Notes under the pieces: model-generated
Database searches by the model: none
Told to the model about the DNA's origin: nothing
Seen by the model: only the letters and a program-made list of their open reading frames with translations
Assembly: GCF_049200465.1 (NCBI RefSeq)
Contig: NZ_CP120836.1
Location: 1,364,001-1,428,000 of the forward strand
DNA: 64,000 nt
Direction of reading: 5' to 3'
Source: Leptothermofonsia sp049200465
GTDB lineage: Bacteria; Cyanobacteriota; Cyanobacteriia; Leptolyngbyales; Leptolyngbyaceae
Position numbers and translations under genes: made by a program
Shown: positions 33,320 through 41,590 of the stretch, in pieces
Position numbering within the stretch: the stretch's first letter is position 1
Layout: every line of letters starts with the position of its first letter

Positions 33320-36169
33320 ATGAAACGTGTTTCGCTAATCGTTACATTTTTGCTGGGTTTGCTCCTGGTGCTGGTGTTGCCCCATGCCTGTGCAGCACTG
33401 TCTCGTACTGGGGCTACCCATCTTCAATTGGGGCAATCTGCTAGCCCCCCACTAACCAGAGCAGTAACAGGTTCCCAGTTTCCTGTTCGTCCGCTGCCAC
33501 CGTCTACTCCTTTCCAACAACTTCAGCCAGAGGTCAAGGTTGCCCAAACAGAAACCGAAGAAGCTGAAGAACCGCAGCCTTTTAACCAGTTTGTGAAAGG
33601 AAAAGAGCAACTGGATGGGTTGTTTACGCTATACCGCGATCGCACTACAGGCAAACTTTACGCCGAAATCAAACCGAACCAACTCAACATCAACTACCTT
33701 TGCACCGTAACGCTGGAGACAGGAATTGGGCAAAGTGGCGTTTATAGTGGCCTGCCCCTGGCAGACTTTTTATTTATGTTTCGCCGGGTTGATAACAAAG
33801 TGCAGTTTTTGATGCCCAACGTTTACTTTCGCACCCACCCTGACGATCCCCTGAAGACTTCGGTTCAGCGGTCTTTTAGTAGTTCTGTTTTACAGGCATT
33901 GCCTATTAAAAGCCATCATCCTAAGCGCAAAAGTGTTCTGGTTGATCTGGGACCTCTGTTTTTGAGCGACTTCCCTGGGCTTACACCTGTGCTGGTAAAT
34001 TGGTTGGGTAGTTCTTACACGCTCGATGTCAACAAATCTTACTTTGGAGCTGCTAAAGCCTTTCCCTTAAATGTAGAACTGGAATCGGTTTATGGCTTTT
34101 CAAGTAGAAGCGAGGAAGAACCGCCTGCCTTTATTGAATCCTTGCCGGATAGCCGCTCCTTCAATTTAAAGGTTCGCTACAGCCTATCCCAATTGCCCAC
34201 TGAGCATGGCTACCGCCCACGCCAGGCAGATAACCGCGTTGGCTATTTTGTCACAGCCTTTCAAAATCTTTCCGATGACACTCCCAGAACTCCCTTTGTG
34301 CGCTATATCAATCGCTGGCATCTAGAGAAGCAAAACCCCGATTTGCCCCTGTCGTCACCCAAACAGCCCATCGTGTTCTGGATTGAAAACACAGTACCTG
34401 TGGCCTATCGAGATGCGGTGCGAGATGGGGTTTTAATGTGGAACAAAGCCTTTGAGAAGGCAGGATTTCAGGATGCAATTCAAGTTAAGCAAATGCCCCC
34501 TAAAGCAGCCTGGGATCCAGCCGATGTCCGGTATAACACGATTCGCTGGATCACGTCCTTTGAGTCTGGCTTCCTGGGGATGGGGCCTTCTCGCATCAAT
34601 CCACTAACCGGCGAAATCCTGGATGCAGACATTTTGATCGATGCCAGCTTTGCCCGTTATTTGAAGGAGCAATATCAAACTCTGGCACAAAACCGAATGC
34701 GGATGATGCCTTCTTTGGCGAAGCTAACGGGCACTCCTGACCTGTGCAGTTATGGGACAACTGCCTATTCTTTGCAGCGATCGCTTACCCCAAAACCTTC
34801 TCAAAACCCACGCCTGCTCCTTAGACTCTTGGGCAACTATGATCTCTGCTTTGGCATGGAAGCCACCCATCAACTGGCGATTGGCTCAATGGCCATGAGT
34901 ATGCTGCAAGGGGTTCCGCCTAATGGCCCAGAGATGCGCCAGTATATTCAGGAGTTTCTGCGCTATCTGATTGCCCATGAAGTGGGGCATACGTTGGGGT
35001 TGCGCCACAATTTTCGGGCCAGCGCGATGCTATCTCCTACAGAACTGAATAATCGGGAAATTACCCGTCGCAAAGGGTTACTGGCTTCAGTGATGGATTA
35101 CAGTGCGGTGAATCTTGCTCCTGCGGGCACTCCCCAGGGAGATTACTTTACCCATGCTGTGGGTCCCTATGATGAGTGGGCGATCGCCTATGGCTATACT
35201 CCAATATCTTTCCAGTCCACTCAAACAGAGCAGGCATTTCTAGAGCAAATTGCCCGCCGTGCTGCCGAAGCGGACCTCGCCTACGCGACGGATGAAGATA
35301 CCTTTGCCCGTCTGGATCCCCAAATCAACCGCTTTGACCTCAGTAATGACCTGCTGACCTATGCTCCCTGGCAACTGGAAAATGCCCGTCAAATGTGGCA
35401 GCGATTAGAGCAACGCTATCCAGCTCCGGGTCAAAATTTTGGTGATGGACGAGTCATGTTTGATGAAATTTTTGAGTACTACTTTCAGTACGCGCGCTTT
35501 TTGACCCGCTATGTGGGGGGACAGTCCTTCAACCGATTTGTCAATGGAAATACGGGCGATCGACTTCCGTTTGAGCCCATTCCTCTCGAAAAGCAACGCC
35601 AGGCATTGTTGTTATTACAAAAGTATGTATTTGATGAAAACCAGTTTCGCTTTTCTCCTGCCTTTCTCAACAAGCTGGCTCCTTCCCGCTGGAACCATTG
35701 GGGGGAATCTCCTGAAGTTGTGACACTGGATTACCCGATTCACGATCGCGTTCTGTTTCTGCAATCTGCCATCCTGCAGGAATTGCTGGACTACAATCGT
35801 CTCGCTCGCTTGCGAGATGCCGAACTGAAAAGCCCCGACCAGGCTCTGACGATTCCGGAGCTGTTTGAAACGTTGCAGACAGCCATATGGCAAGAGATGT
35901 TGCAACCGGAGGGTATTCTACGCCTTTCAAGTTTGCGTCGGGGTTTGCAACGGGAGCATTTAAGGTTGATGTCGGATATGGTACGGCGGACGGTTGAGGC
36001 TCCTGAAGACGCTCGCACCTTAGCCTGGTACAACTTAAAGCAGTTGCGTAGCGCCCTCGATAGAACTCTGCGTAAGGAAAGCAAATGGGATGCTTACACA
36101 CGCGCCCATCTGGAGGAAACCCGCGATCGCATCGATAAAACCTTGAATGCTCAGTTGCAAACGCAATAA
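33320..36169 (+). CDS. Large secreted zinc-dependent metalloprotease (DUF5117/DUF4953 type)
   Basis: 949 residues. A signal peptide (KRVSLIVTFLLGLLLVLVLP, cleaved near ACA-AL) predicts export. The central domain contains the extended zinc-binding motif LIAHEVGHTLGLRHNF with His553, Glu554, His557 and His563, typical of metzincin-like zinc peptidases, and a Met-turn candidate ASVMDYSAVN about 30 residues later. The N-terminal half (YLCTVTLETGIGQSGVYSG, FFRRV-like strands) and the helical C-terminal part match the DUF5117-DUF4953 architecture of large bacterial metalloproteases. Substrates are unknown. The IS982 copy ends 75 bp upstream, so the native promoter has probably been displaced unless it lies within the IS or the short remaining spacer. 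Confidence 0.85.
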   Translation: MKRVSLIVTFLLGLLLVLVLPHACAALSRTGATHLQLGQSASPPLTRAVTGSQFPVRPLPPSTPFQQLQPEVKVAQTETEEAEEPQPFNQFVKGKEQLDGLFTLYRDRTTGKLYAEIKPNQLNINYLCTVTLETGIGQSGVYSGLPLADFLFMFRRVDNKVQFLMPNVYFRTHPDDPLKTSVQRSFSSSVLQALPIKSHHPKRKSVLVDLGPLFLSDFPGLTPVLVNWLGSSYTLDVNKSYFGAAKAFPLNVELESVYGFSSRSEEEPPAFIESLPDSRSFNLKVRYSLSQLPTEHGYRPRQADNRVGYFVTAFQNLSDDTPRTPFVRYINRWHLEKQNPDLPLSSPKQPIVFWIENTVPVAYRDAVRDGVLMWNKAFEKAGFQDAIQVKQMPPKAAWDPADVRYNTIRWITSFESGFLGMGPSRINPLTGEILDADILIDASFARYLKEQYQTLAQNRMRMMPSLAKLTGTPDLCSYGTTAYSLQRSLTPKPSQNPRLLLRLLGNYDLCFGMEATHQLAIGSMAMSMLQGVPPNGPEMRQYIQEFLRYLIAHEVGHTLGLRHNFRASAMLSPTELNNREITRRKGLLASVMDYSAVNLAPAGTPQGDYFTHAVGPYDEWAIAYGYTPISFQSTQTEQAFLEQIARRAAEADLAYATDEDTFARLDPQINRFDLSNDLLTYAPWQLENARQMWQRLEQRYPAPGQNFGDGRVMFDEIFEYYFQYARFLTRYVGGQSFNRFVNGNTGDRLPFEPIPLEKQRQALLLLQKYVFDENQFRFSPAFLNKLAPSRWNHWGESPEVVTLDYPIHDRVLFLQSAILQELLDYNRLARLRDAELKSPDQALTIPELFETLQTAIWQEMLQPEGILRLSSLRRGLQREHLRLMSDMVRRTVEAPEDARTLAWYNLKQLRSALDRTLRKESKWDAYTRAHLEETRDRIDKTLNAQLQTQ

Positions 36170-36412
36170 ACGTCACGTGAATCAGCTCGATAAAAGGTGT
36201 TGACAGAAGGGTGCTGACAGGCAAGCCCACCAAACTCGCTAGTTTGCGGGAACATCTGGCAGGGGCGTTGCTGAAAAACAATATGAATCGAAACGAGGTT
36301 TCGAGCATGCAGCATCTATCTCATACCCAGATTTAGCAATGCCGGCAGGTGATGGTTTAAGGGAGCGATCGCCTGCTTCAATTTCTTCAATGGGCCTGCT
36401 ATTAGCACTTCC

Positions 36413-37054
36413 TTAGTGCTCTACTAATACTCTGGTGGGTTCAGCTTGTAAAATTCCAATTAGTGTTCGGGTTACAAATTCCAGTTCCTGGGGAATGGGG
36501 TGTAAGAGGAGATATTCAGTAATCTGCCGGGCATCTCTGTGAAATCTTCCAAATTTCCAGATCTCACCAGTGGAAACTGCCCCATACAAAACAGGCATTG
36601 TATGGTGGAGCCACTCATCTAGGGCAATCAACTCAACAGCTAATTGAGTAAATCCTTTCGTCAAGTCAGATTGTTTGGCTTCGATAATCACGAGGTTGTG
36701 AGGGCTGGGAATATAATAATCGAGCGACCCTTTGAGCCAGTTGCTGACACTGAGTGTGTACTCAATGTTGAGAGGATAGTTGAATTGATCGCAAATCTGG
36801 TCGATCACTGGAAAGATGAGAGCTTCTCGTCGTGCCTGTTCGGTAGTTGTATTGACTCGTTTTAAGCGTCGTTTCAAGCTCTCAGAAAGGGCGGGAAGCC
36901 ACTCTAAAGGAGCTTCTAAGTAAGGTAAATCGTCGCTATCAGTACGTTCCAAAGTGCAGCCTAAATCTGCTAAAATGTCCTGGGGGGCGTAAGGCAGGTC
37001 AAAGTATTTGCTAAATGTATAGGATTCTTTGGGGTCAAGAACTCTAGGCTGCAT
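36413..37054 (-). CDS. PD-(D/E)XK-like protein, restriction-endonuclease fold
   Basis: 213 residues. The segment WLKGSLDYYIPSPHNLVIIE followed by AKQSD gives Asp112 and Glu125-Ala-Lys127, the spacing of a PD-(D/E)XK nuclease core, with a helix FTQLAVELIALDEWLH after it as in HsdR N-terminal-like proteins. The preceding helix contains EQARREALIFPVI. Similar stand-alone proteins are common in cyanobacteria, often without any methyltransferase; none is adjacent here, so it is not an evident restriction-modification system. Whether it cleaves DNA is unknown. ATG start at 37052-37054. The next gene is far away, and the upstream region contains heptamer repeats (GGCTCCT). Confidence 0.65.
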   Translation of the reverse strand: MQPRVLDPKESYTFSKYFDLPYAPQDILADLGCTLERTDSDDLPYLEAPLEWLPALSESLKRRLKRVNTTTEQARREALIFPVIDQICDQFNYPLNIEYTLSVSNWLKGSLDYYIPSPHNLVIIEAKQSDLTKGFTQLAVELIALDEWLHHTMPVLYGAVSTGEIWKFGRFHRDARQITEYLLLHPIPQELEFVTRTLIGILQAEPTRVLVEH

Positions 37055-37570
37055 ACAACATTTGGGTGAGCATCGGTGGCAGGCTGCCTCTCAAACCTTG
37101 CTCCAATTCTAGCGTGTTTGCGGGAAAGACTGGCTCCTGGCTCCTGGTTCTCATCATGTCTACACAAACCGTTGCCTCGATGTTTGTTTCTTTAGTTTCT
37201 GCTGGTTTGCTTACAAGTTTGCCTACCAGAGTTCTGGATACTAATTTTTGCAACCAGGTCTATCAGTAAGTAATCATTCAAAAGGTTGCAAATTGTCCAA
37301 AATACAAATGAAGCAAATGTACAAATGAATCAAGAAGATAATAAAAGCAGACGACTTGAAAGTAAACATAGTTTAATTAGTAATGGTCTTGGCGAACTGG
37401 CATAAATTATTAATTGTCCTCGTAATCCTGAACCTGCACTTGTTCAGCAGGTTGCAAACCATTCTCTACTCTAGTCTCTCCTGTTGAGTCTTCTTTTTAC
37501 GGGGTTTGCGTTCAGTTCCCAAAACTACGAAGAAGTTCGGTCCTCGAAATTTCTATGAATTGCGCTGATG
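37055..37570. other. Intergenic region without a clear gene
   Basis: Contains CTGGCTC heptamers (37131-37150). A short plus-strand frame 37325-37405 (MNQEDNKSRRLESKHSLISN, 26 residues, ending GLGELA) has a codon pattern like real protein, but it lacks a ribosome site and recognised homology; it may be a gene remnant. Confidence 0.3.
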
Positions 37571-37603
37571 AGGACTGTAGTAGATATAGCGATCCTATTG
37601 GGA

Positions 37604-37640
37604 TTGTGAGAAGGAGTTCTGCAGGAACTTCTTCTCACAA
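37604..37640. repeat. Long intergenic hairpin
   Basis: TTGTGAGAAGGAGTTC (37604-37619) pairs with GAACTTCTTCTCACAA (37625-37640); 15 of 16 positions are Watson-Crick and the other is a G-T pair, with a 5-base loop. A related but weaker copy is at 18919-19003. Both are joined to copies of the dispersed GC-rich element. Confidence 0.7.
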
Positions 37641-37659
37641 AGCTTCTCCATCTCACAAC

Positions 37660-37776
37660 TATAGCTCTACGCGGGTGCATTAGGACATTGGAATTAGAGA
37701 GGGAGTGGAGGCTTTGCCCCCAGCCAGGGGTTCCACCCCTGCTGCACCCCGTCCAACCACAATGACTACCGCTATA
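37660..37776. repeat. Dispersed GC-rich palindromic element, well preserved inverted copy
   Basis: TATAGCTCTACGCGGGTGCA, TTAGGACATTGGAATTAGAG, CAGCCAGGGGTTCCACCCCT, CCCGTCC and GACTACCGCTATA are the inverse of the copies at 12791-12905 and 48299-48413, with a 3-base insertion (GCT) in the core. It is followed 18 bp later by the left end of the deleted IS. Confidence 0.8.
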
Positions 37777-37794
37777 AAGCCGTCACCAGGTTGC

Positions 37795-38094
37795 TTAGGG
37801 CGTGTTCTAAAGCCTAGAGCCACAGAAGAATTGCAGCAAGGGTGAGCATCGCCAGATAGTTCTATGCCCGGTTTTTCATATCGGGTAGTAATCCGTCGAA
37901 ACTGTTTGAAGCGATTGATTGTGCGTTCAATGCAGTTGCGCTCTCGAGCAGCCTGACGGTCAAAGCGTGTCCCCTGTCGAGATTCATTGGAGCGGCGAGG
38001 AATCACTGCCCCGATCCTACGTCGCTGCAAGTAGAGCCGAATCGGTCGTCCCGTGTACGCTTATTTCTAGCCTAGGGTTTTAAAACAGACCCTA
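37795..38094 (-). mobile_element. Internally deleted IS (MITE-like), IS5-type
   Basis: Ends TTAGGGCGTGTTCTAAAGCC (37795-37814) and, on the other strand from 38094, TAGGGTCTGTTTTAAAACCC are imperfect inverted repeats. Only about 300 bp remain: the right end joins directly to the last third of a transposase gene. This is the structure expected of a non-autonomous derivative made by internal deletion. Confidence 0.6.
37814..38066 (-). pseudogene. C-terminal fragment of an IS5-family transposase
   Basis: Minus-strand reading YTGRPIRLYLQRRRIGAVIP, then RRSNESRQGTRFDRQAARER, then NCIERTINRFKQFRRITTRY matches the end of IS5-family DDE_Tnp_1 transposases, in which RERNxIERxxxxxKxFRRIxTRY holds the catalytic Glu. 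A frameshift after TRYEK displaces the normal ending YLAMLTLAAILLWL, which remains readable in the next frame down to TAG at 37814-37816. The first two Asp-bearing regions are deleted. Confidence 0.8.
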
Positions 38095-38127
38095 GTGATT
38101 TCTTACAGCAGCTCAGTGAAACGCTCC

Positions 38128-38236
38128 ACAGTTAATTCCACTCTATAAAGGTGATTCCACTCTATAAAAATAAAATGCCATTCTATAAATGGATTTCCTA
38201 TGACTTCTGGCTTCTGGCTCCTGGCTTCTTCCATTA
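38128..38236. repeat. Short direct repeats and heptamers downstream of the invertase gene
   Basis: ATTCCACTCTATAAA occurs at about 38133 and 38155, with a third degenerate copy (GCCATTCTATAAATGG) after them, followed by CTTCTGG/CTCCTGG heptamers up to 38230. A 65-residue minus-strand frame spans this stretch but is made of repeat-derived sequence, so I do not call it a gene. Confidence 0.5.
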
Positions 38237-38269
38237 AGGCATCTGTTATCTGTATTAAATTGGTATATT

Positions 38270-39715
38270 TCACCTCATTTCCCGGGTCAGGCATATCCAC
38301 TCCACCATTTCTGGATCTTCGTTGAAGCTGAACAGATCAAGATGTTGAGGATTGTTCATGATTTCGCGGGCCAGGAGGTAGCCAGCGATCGTCCAGGTCT
38401 GGTATTTTCGGGAAGCTTTGCCAACCAGTCGGCCATTTCTGCCGTCATAATATTCGGGCCATTCGTCTACACTCAAGCGGCGTTCGGCAATTTCAATGGC
38501 GCGCCATCCCAGTTCGGGTCTGCCTGTTTTTTGAGCTGCCGCTGCCAGTGCCCATAGCAGGACAGGCCAGTTGCCCCCATTGTGGTAAGACCAGGGAACA
38601 TTTTTAGGATCACATCCCGTTAAAATACGCCATTCCAGATCTTCGACTGCGGGGAAGCAGATTTTCATCGGCATGTAGCCGACCAGGTCCTGCCAGCGCT
38701 GATCGATCAAATCCATAATCGAACGTGATTCGAGATTGCTCGCCAGCGATGACACAACTGAGATTAAATTACCCAGGGTAAAGAAGCGAAAGTCCATCTG
38801 CGCCGGACCTAGATTTCCAGCCAGATAGCCACCAGTTTCGGGCATCCACTCTGTTAGCCAGAGAGGAATGGAATCCGGGTAGATATTGAACTTATTCACG
38901 GCGGCTTCCCCAAACTCTTCACCCCGGTAGCGGTAGATCTCATTCAAGCGCCGCAGGTCCAGCCAGTAATATTCCCGGATGTGGTAATTCAGAGTGCTTA
39001 ACCGTTGATTGACGATCTGAATATAAACTTCGCCTCGGCGGTTGGGTAGCAGTAATTCTCGCGCCGATCGCAACGCTGCGTAGAATAACGCCTGAATTTC
39101 CAGAGGATGCCCGGACACTCCCATGCGGCGATCAATCATGAATGAGCCGTCTGGCACCAGCATGGTTGGATACATGTCGAAGCGATCGGCAAGACATAAC
39201 TTCAAAATCAACACAATCCCCTGTTGAAAATCAGAGCGGTGTGCCAGGTCAAGCTCACCTGTGGCTTTGACATAGGCTCGCAGCAAAATCAGCCACCACA
39301 GGCAAGAGTCTACAGGCGTCACTCGACCGATCGCGTGTTCACCAAAATCTGCTGTCAAATACTGCTGGTTCTCCCAGGTTTCCACCTTAAAGCTAGCAGG
39401 CATTAATCCTTGTCCCGCATTGAAACAATCCATTTGTTTATCGCTGCTCTGCAATGCCAGGGTTTCAATCAAAAAATTGCGAACAATTTCCGTTTGCCCC
39501 TTGATCAAAAACAACAAAGCCGACGACACAAAATCACGCACAAAACACTGATCATAGTTCAGCGCTTCAGCATAGGGATCTCGTGCCGCAACGGTTCCCA
39601 CTGGACGCCCACGGTAATGAACAACCGAATCTTCCAACAATTCCCACGCCTCTTTTACAAGACGGTTTTCTCCTTGCCTATCGGGTTCAACTTTTGGCGA
39701 TTGATTAACAACCAT
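38270..39715 (-). CDS. Neutral/alkaline invertase, glycoside hydrolase family 100
   Basis: 481 residues, the normal length for cyanobacterial Inv proteins. GH100 blocks are present throughout: NYDQCFVRDFVSSALLFLIK, GEHAIGRVTPVDSCLWWLIL (with the Asp proposed as general acid), DRRMGVSGHPLEIQALFYAA, NVPWSYHNGGNWPVLLWALA and WPEYYDGRNGRLVGKASRKY (Glu nucleophile/base region), ending QTWTIAGYLLA. The enzyme hydrolyses cytosolic sucrose to glucose and fructose and controls sucrose use, including carbon supply in diazotrophic filaments. No signal peptide is present. No sucrose synthesis gene is adjacent. ATG start at 39713-39715. Identification is firm from conserved blocks. Confidence 0.93.
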   Translation of the reverse strand: MVVNQSPKVEPDRQGENRLVKEAWELLEDSVVHYRGRPVGTVAARDPYAEALNYDQCFVRDFVSSALLFLIKGQTEIVRNFLIETLALQSSDKQMDCFNAGQGLMPASFKVETWENQQYLTADFGEHAIGRVTPVDSCLWWLILLRAYVKATGELDLAHRSDFQQGIVLILKLCLADRFDMYPTMLVPDGSFMIDRRMGVSGHPLEIQALFYAALRSARELLLPNRRGEVYIQIVNQRLSTLNYHIREYYWLDLRRLNEIYRYRGEEFGEAAVNKFNIYPDSIPLWLTEWMPETGGYLAGNLGPAQMDFRFFTLGNLISVVSSLASNLESRSIMDLIDQRWQDLVGYMPMKICFPAVEDLEWRILTGCDPKNVPWSYHNGGNWPVLLWALAAAAQKTGRPELGWRAIEIAERRLSVDEWPEYYDGRNGRLVGKASRKYQTWTIAGYLLAREIMNNPQHLDLFSFNEDPEMVEWICLTREMR

Positions 39716-40311
39716 GTAACGTTTAGGGGTAAATAAAAACGGTCAATAGTTACCTGCAAAAGTTCAGTCACCCAAAACAACGTCTGTTAAACTGAACTTT
39801 CCAAGCACGGCATAATTTAGCTTTCAGTACCTTAGTGACGAGCCAAGTACCTCCAGCAAAATCCTATTAAGAGTGCGCAACGTAGATGCATAATCACTTT
39901 CCTCAAATTTCCTTAAACCCTAGTAATCCTCTGGTTTGTTAAGGAAAGGGATTCCAAGTTACCCTTTTCCCAGGCCGAAGGAATTGAGGGATGAGAGGAC
40001 AATCGATTTGCAGAGCTTTTCTGCTGGGCCAGCGGCATCCTATTCAAACTTCAAATGCTGAAGCGGATACCTCGCAGAAATACTCCTTAGCCCTTGTTTC
40101 CCCTGGAATTACCTAGAGTAGAAGCAAAACTTTAGTAAACCTATATATATCTAGATTAATCTCTCCGAAAAAATACCATAGTAAAGTTTTGGTAAGGGAA
40201 AGCCCTGAATTGCGAAGAATCCGATAAAGATTTTTACCCGTTTTCAGTAAAGAACCCTGTAATAACGCGACACAGGGCATCATTGCAGGGTTTATGTGGA
40301 GTGGATTTGGC
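39716..40311. other. Intergenic region upstream of the invertase gene
   Basis: About 600 bp with no coding frame I can support. It should hold the invertase promoter on the minus strand; I see no consensus operator. A short AT-rich part (40130-40190) includes TATATATATCTAGAT. Confidence 0.35.
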
Positions 40312-40405
40312 AAAACTATAGCTCTACGCAAACGCGTTAGGACATTGGGTTTAAAGAGGGTGTGGGGGCGCAGCCCCCACACCCCCGAAATCATCCTCAA
40401 TTTAA
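40312..40405. repeat. Copy of the dispersed GC-rich palindromic element
   Basis: ACTATAGCTCTACGCAAACG, GTTAGGACATTGGG, and the hairpin GTGGGGGCGCAGCCCCCAC lead to the alternative tail CCCGAAATCATCCTCAATTT, also seen near 950-975 and 47510-47540. It abuts the end of the FHA gene. Confidence 0.7.
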
Positions 40406-40419
40406 TTGCCTCTAGCGAC

Positions 40420-40965
40420 TTACTGAGTTTGAGTTTCCTTAATCATGCCGGGTTGGTCTTTGATGCCCGCCACAAAGAATTCAACACAAGTATGGCTCAA
40501 TTCAATCAAATCTCCATCTTTAAGAAACCGTTGTTTCAGGGTAGCCAGACGACGACCGTTGACAAAGGTACCATTGCTACTACCCACATCAATGATGTAG
40601 AAGCCGTGGTTTGGGCGGTGGCCGATGACTGCATGGCAGCGAGAAATTGAGAGTTCTTCTACAGTGATTGCACAGTTGGGGCTACGTCCAATTAACCAGC
40701 CCGAACCGATTTCGGTGACATGGGTCTGGTGCATATTCGGCAGGTTCGTAGTAAGAAAAGCAGCCCGACCAGTAGTGACAGCCTGAATGTAGTAGGAACT
40801 GATCTCGCAGCGATTGGGGGCGTCTAAAATTGGCTGGATGAGCGTGGAAACTCGGCTGAAATCCTCACCAACTTCGGCAATCAGCGTTTGAGAAATTGAC
40901 GGGTTCTGCTTCAGGAAGTTTAGGGCACGTCTGGTGGAGGAATGAGAGGGCTTCAGATTCAACAT
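40420..40965 (-). CDS. FHA-domain protein
   Basis: 181 residues. A C-terminal forkhead-associated domain (about 85-165) contains all core residues: WLIGRSPNCAI, the phosphothreonine-binding S-x-x-H of ELSISRCHAVI, and DVGSSNGTFVNGRRL, then LKDGDLIELSH. FHA domains bind phosphothreonine peptides and act in Ser/Thr kinase signalling, secretion or cell-shape control. The N-terminal helical part (SSTRRALNFLKQNPSISQTL) is typical of small cyanobacterial FHA proteins. No kinase or phosphatase is adjacent. ATG at 40963-40965. Structured repeat elements follow upstream. Confidence 0.85.
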   Translation of the reverse strand: MLNLKPSHSSTRRALNFLKQNPSISQTLIAEVGEDFSRVSTLIQPILDAPNRCEISSYYIQAVTTGRAAFLTTNLPNMHQTHVTEIGSGWLIGRSPNCAITVEELSISRCHAVIGHRPNHGFYIIDVGSSNGTFVNGRRLATLKQRFLKDGDLIELSHTCVEFFVAGIKDQPGMIKETQTQ

Positions 40966-41177
40966 GGATACCTGTCTAGAAAATTTCTGTGAAACAACAA
41001 GGAAAGTTGGAATTGCCAGACCCTATGACCCTGATCCAATCCAGTAATTTAACACTGCCAGTGTATGAAATAAAGTTGGGAAATTTAGTATTTCCAGCCA
41101 ATTAGTTTTTGGGCAATGTCACCAGTGCATTTATCGGCTCTGCAACCCTAAAAAGAGGAACCCTGCAAAGGTTTTTC

Positions 41178-41322
41178 TGGTTCTCCTAGCTTGCTGGTGA
41201 AAGAGTAGCGTAAGCTACTTTTTCACCCCAAACAAGATCCCTGCAACATTGATTTTGATTTGGTGATATGCGAGGCTTATCACCAAACTCTCAGGAGAGC
41301 CGTTTTTCCCAGGTAAAGGTTG
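41178..41322. repeat. Structured intergenic element, copy A
   Basis: About 145 bp shared with 48155-48292. Two hairpins: GGTGAAAGAGTAGC...GCTACTTTTTCACC and TTTGGTGATA...TATCACCAAA, separated by AACAAGATCCCTGCAA. In copy B the second stem reads TTAATGATAAGC...GCTTATCATTAA, so G-C pairs in one copy are replaced by A-T pairs in the other. That points to selection on structure. It lies downstream of the minus-strand ATPase gene. Confidence 0.65.
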
Positions 41323-41590
41323 ATGTTTTAGCCTGGATCTGGCCGCAGGGTTGTGGTTACTTGATGCAATCTTCGGGTCTACCTGTGTTCAAGAACTTGA
41401 TCACCCGATTGGGTGAATTAGGTTTAATTACGTAGACTAAACCCCAGACATGGGTACGATGACAACCGTGTAACCGGGTGGCTTTTTTGAAAGCTTTACA
41501 GAGGAATTCCTCTGCGATCGCTTTAATTGAAGGGACTATTAACTTTATTTAAGGAAAATCCCGTGATTCTACTGAAGTGTGAAGTAAAGC
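41323..41590. other. Intergenic stretch with several short inverted repeats
   Basis: Holds CACCCGATTGGGTG (41401-41414), GGTTTA/TAAACC arms (about 41422-41444), and CCGGGTGGCTTTTTT near 41476-41490, which looks like part of a plus-strand terminator. No protein frame is seen. A structured RNA is possible, but I cannot assign one. Confidence 0.3.

Noticed and set aside
37066..37269. 67-codon plus-strand frame upstream of the PD-(D/E)XK gene
   Set aside because: Includes heptamer repeats read as SWLLVL; no homology or start signal.
38103..38300. A 65-codon minus-strand frame overlapping the end of the invertase gene
   Set aside because: Built largely from repeat-derived sequence (SQKPEV, FIEWHFIFIEWNHL) and has no ribosome site.
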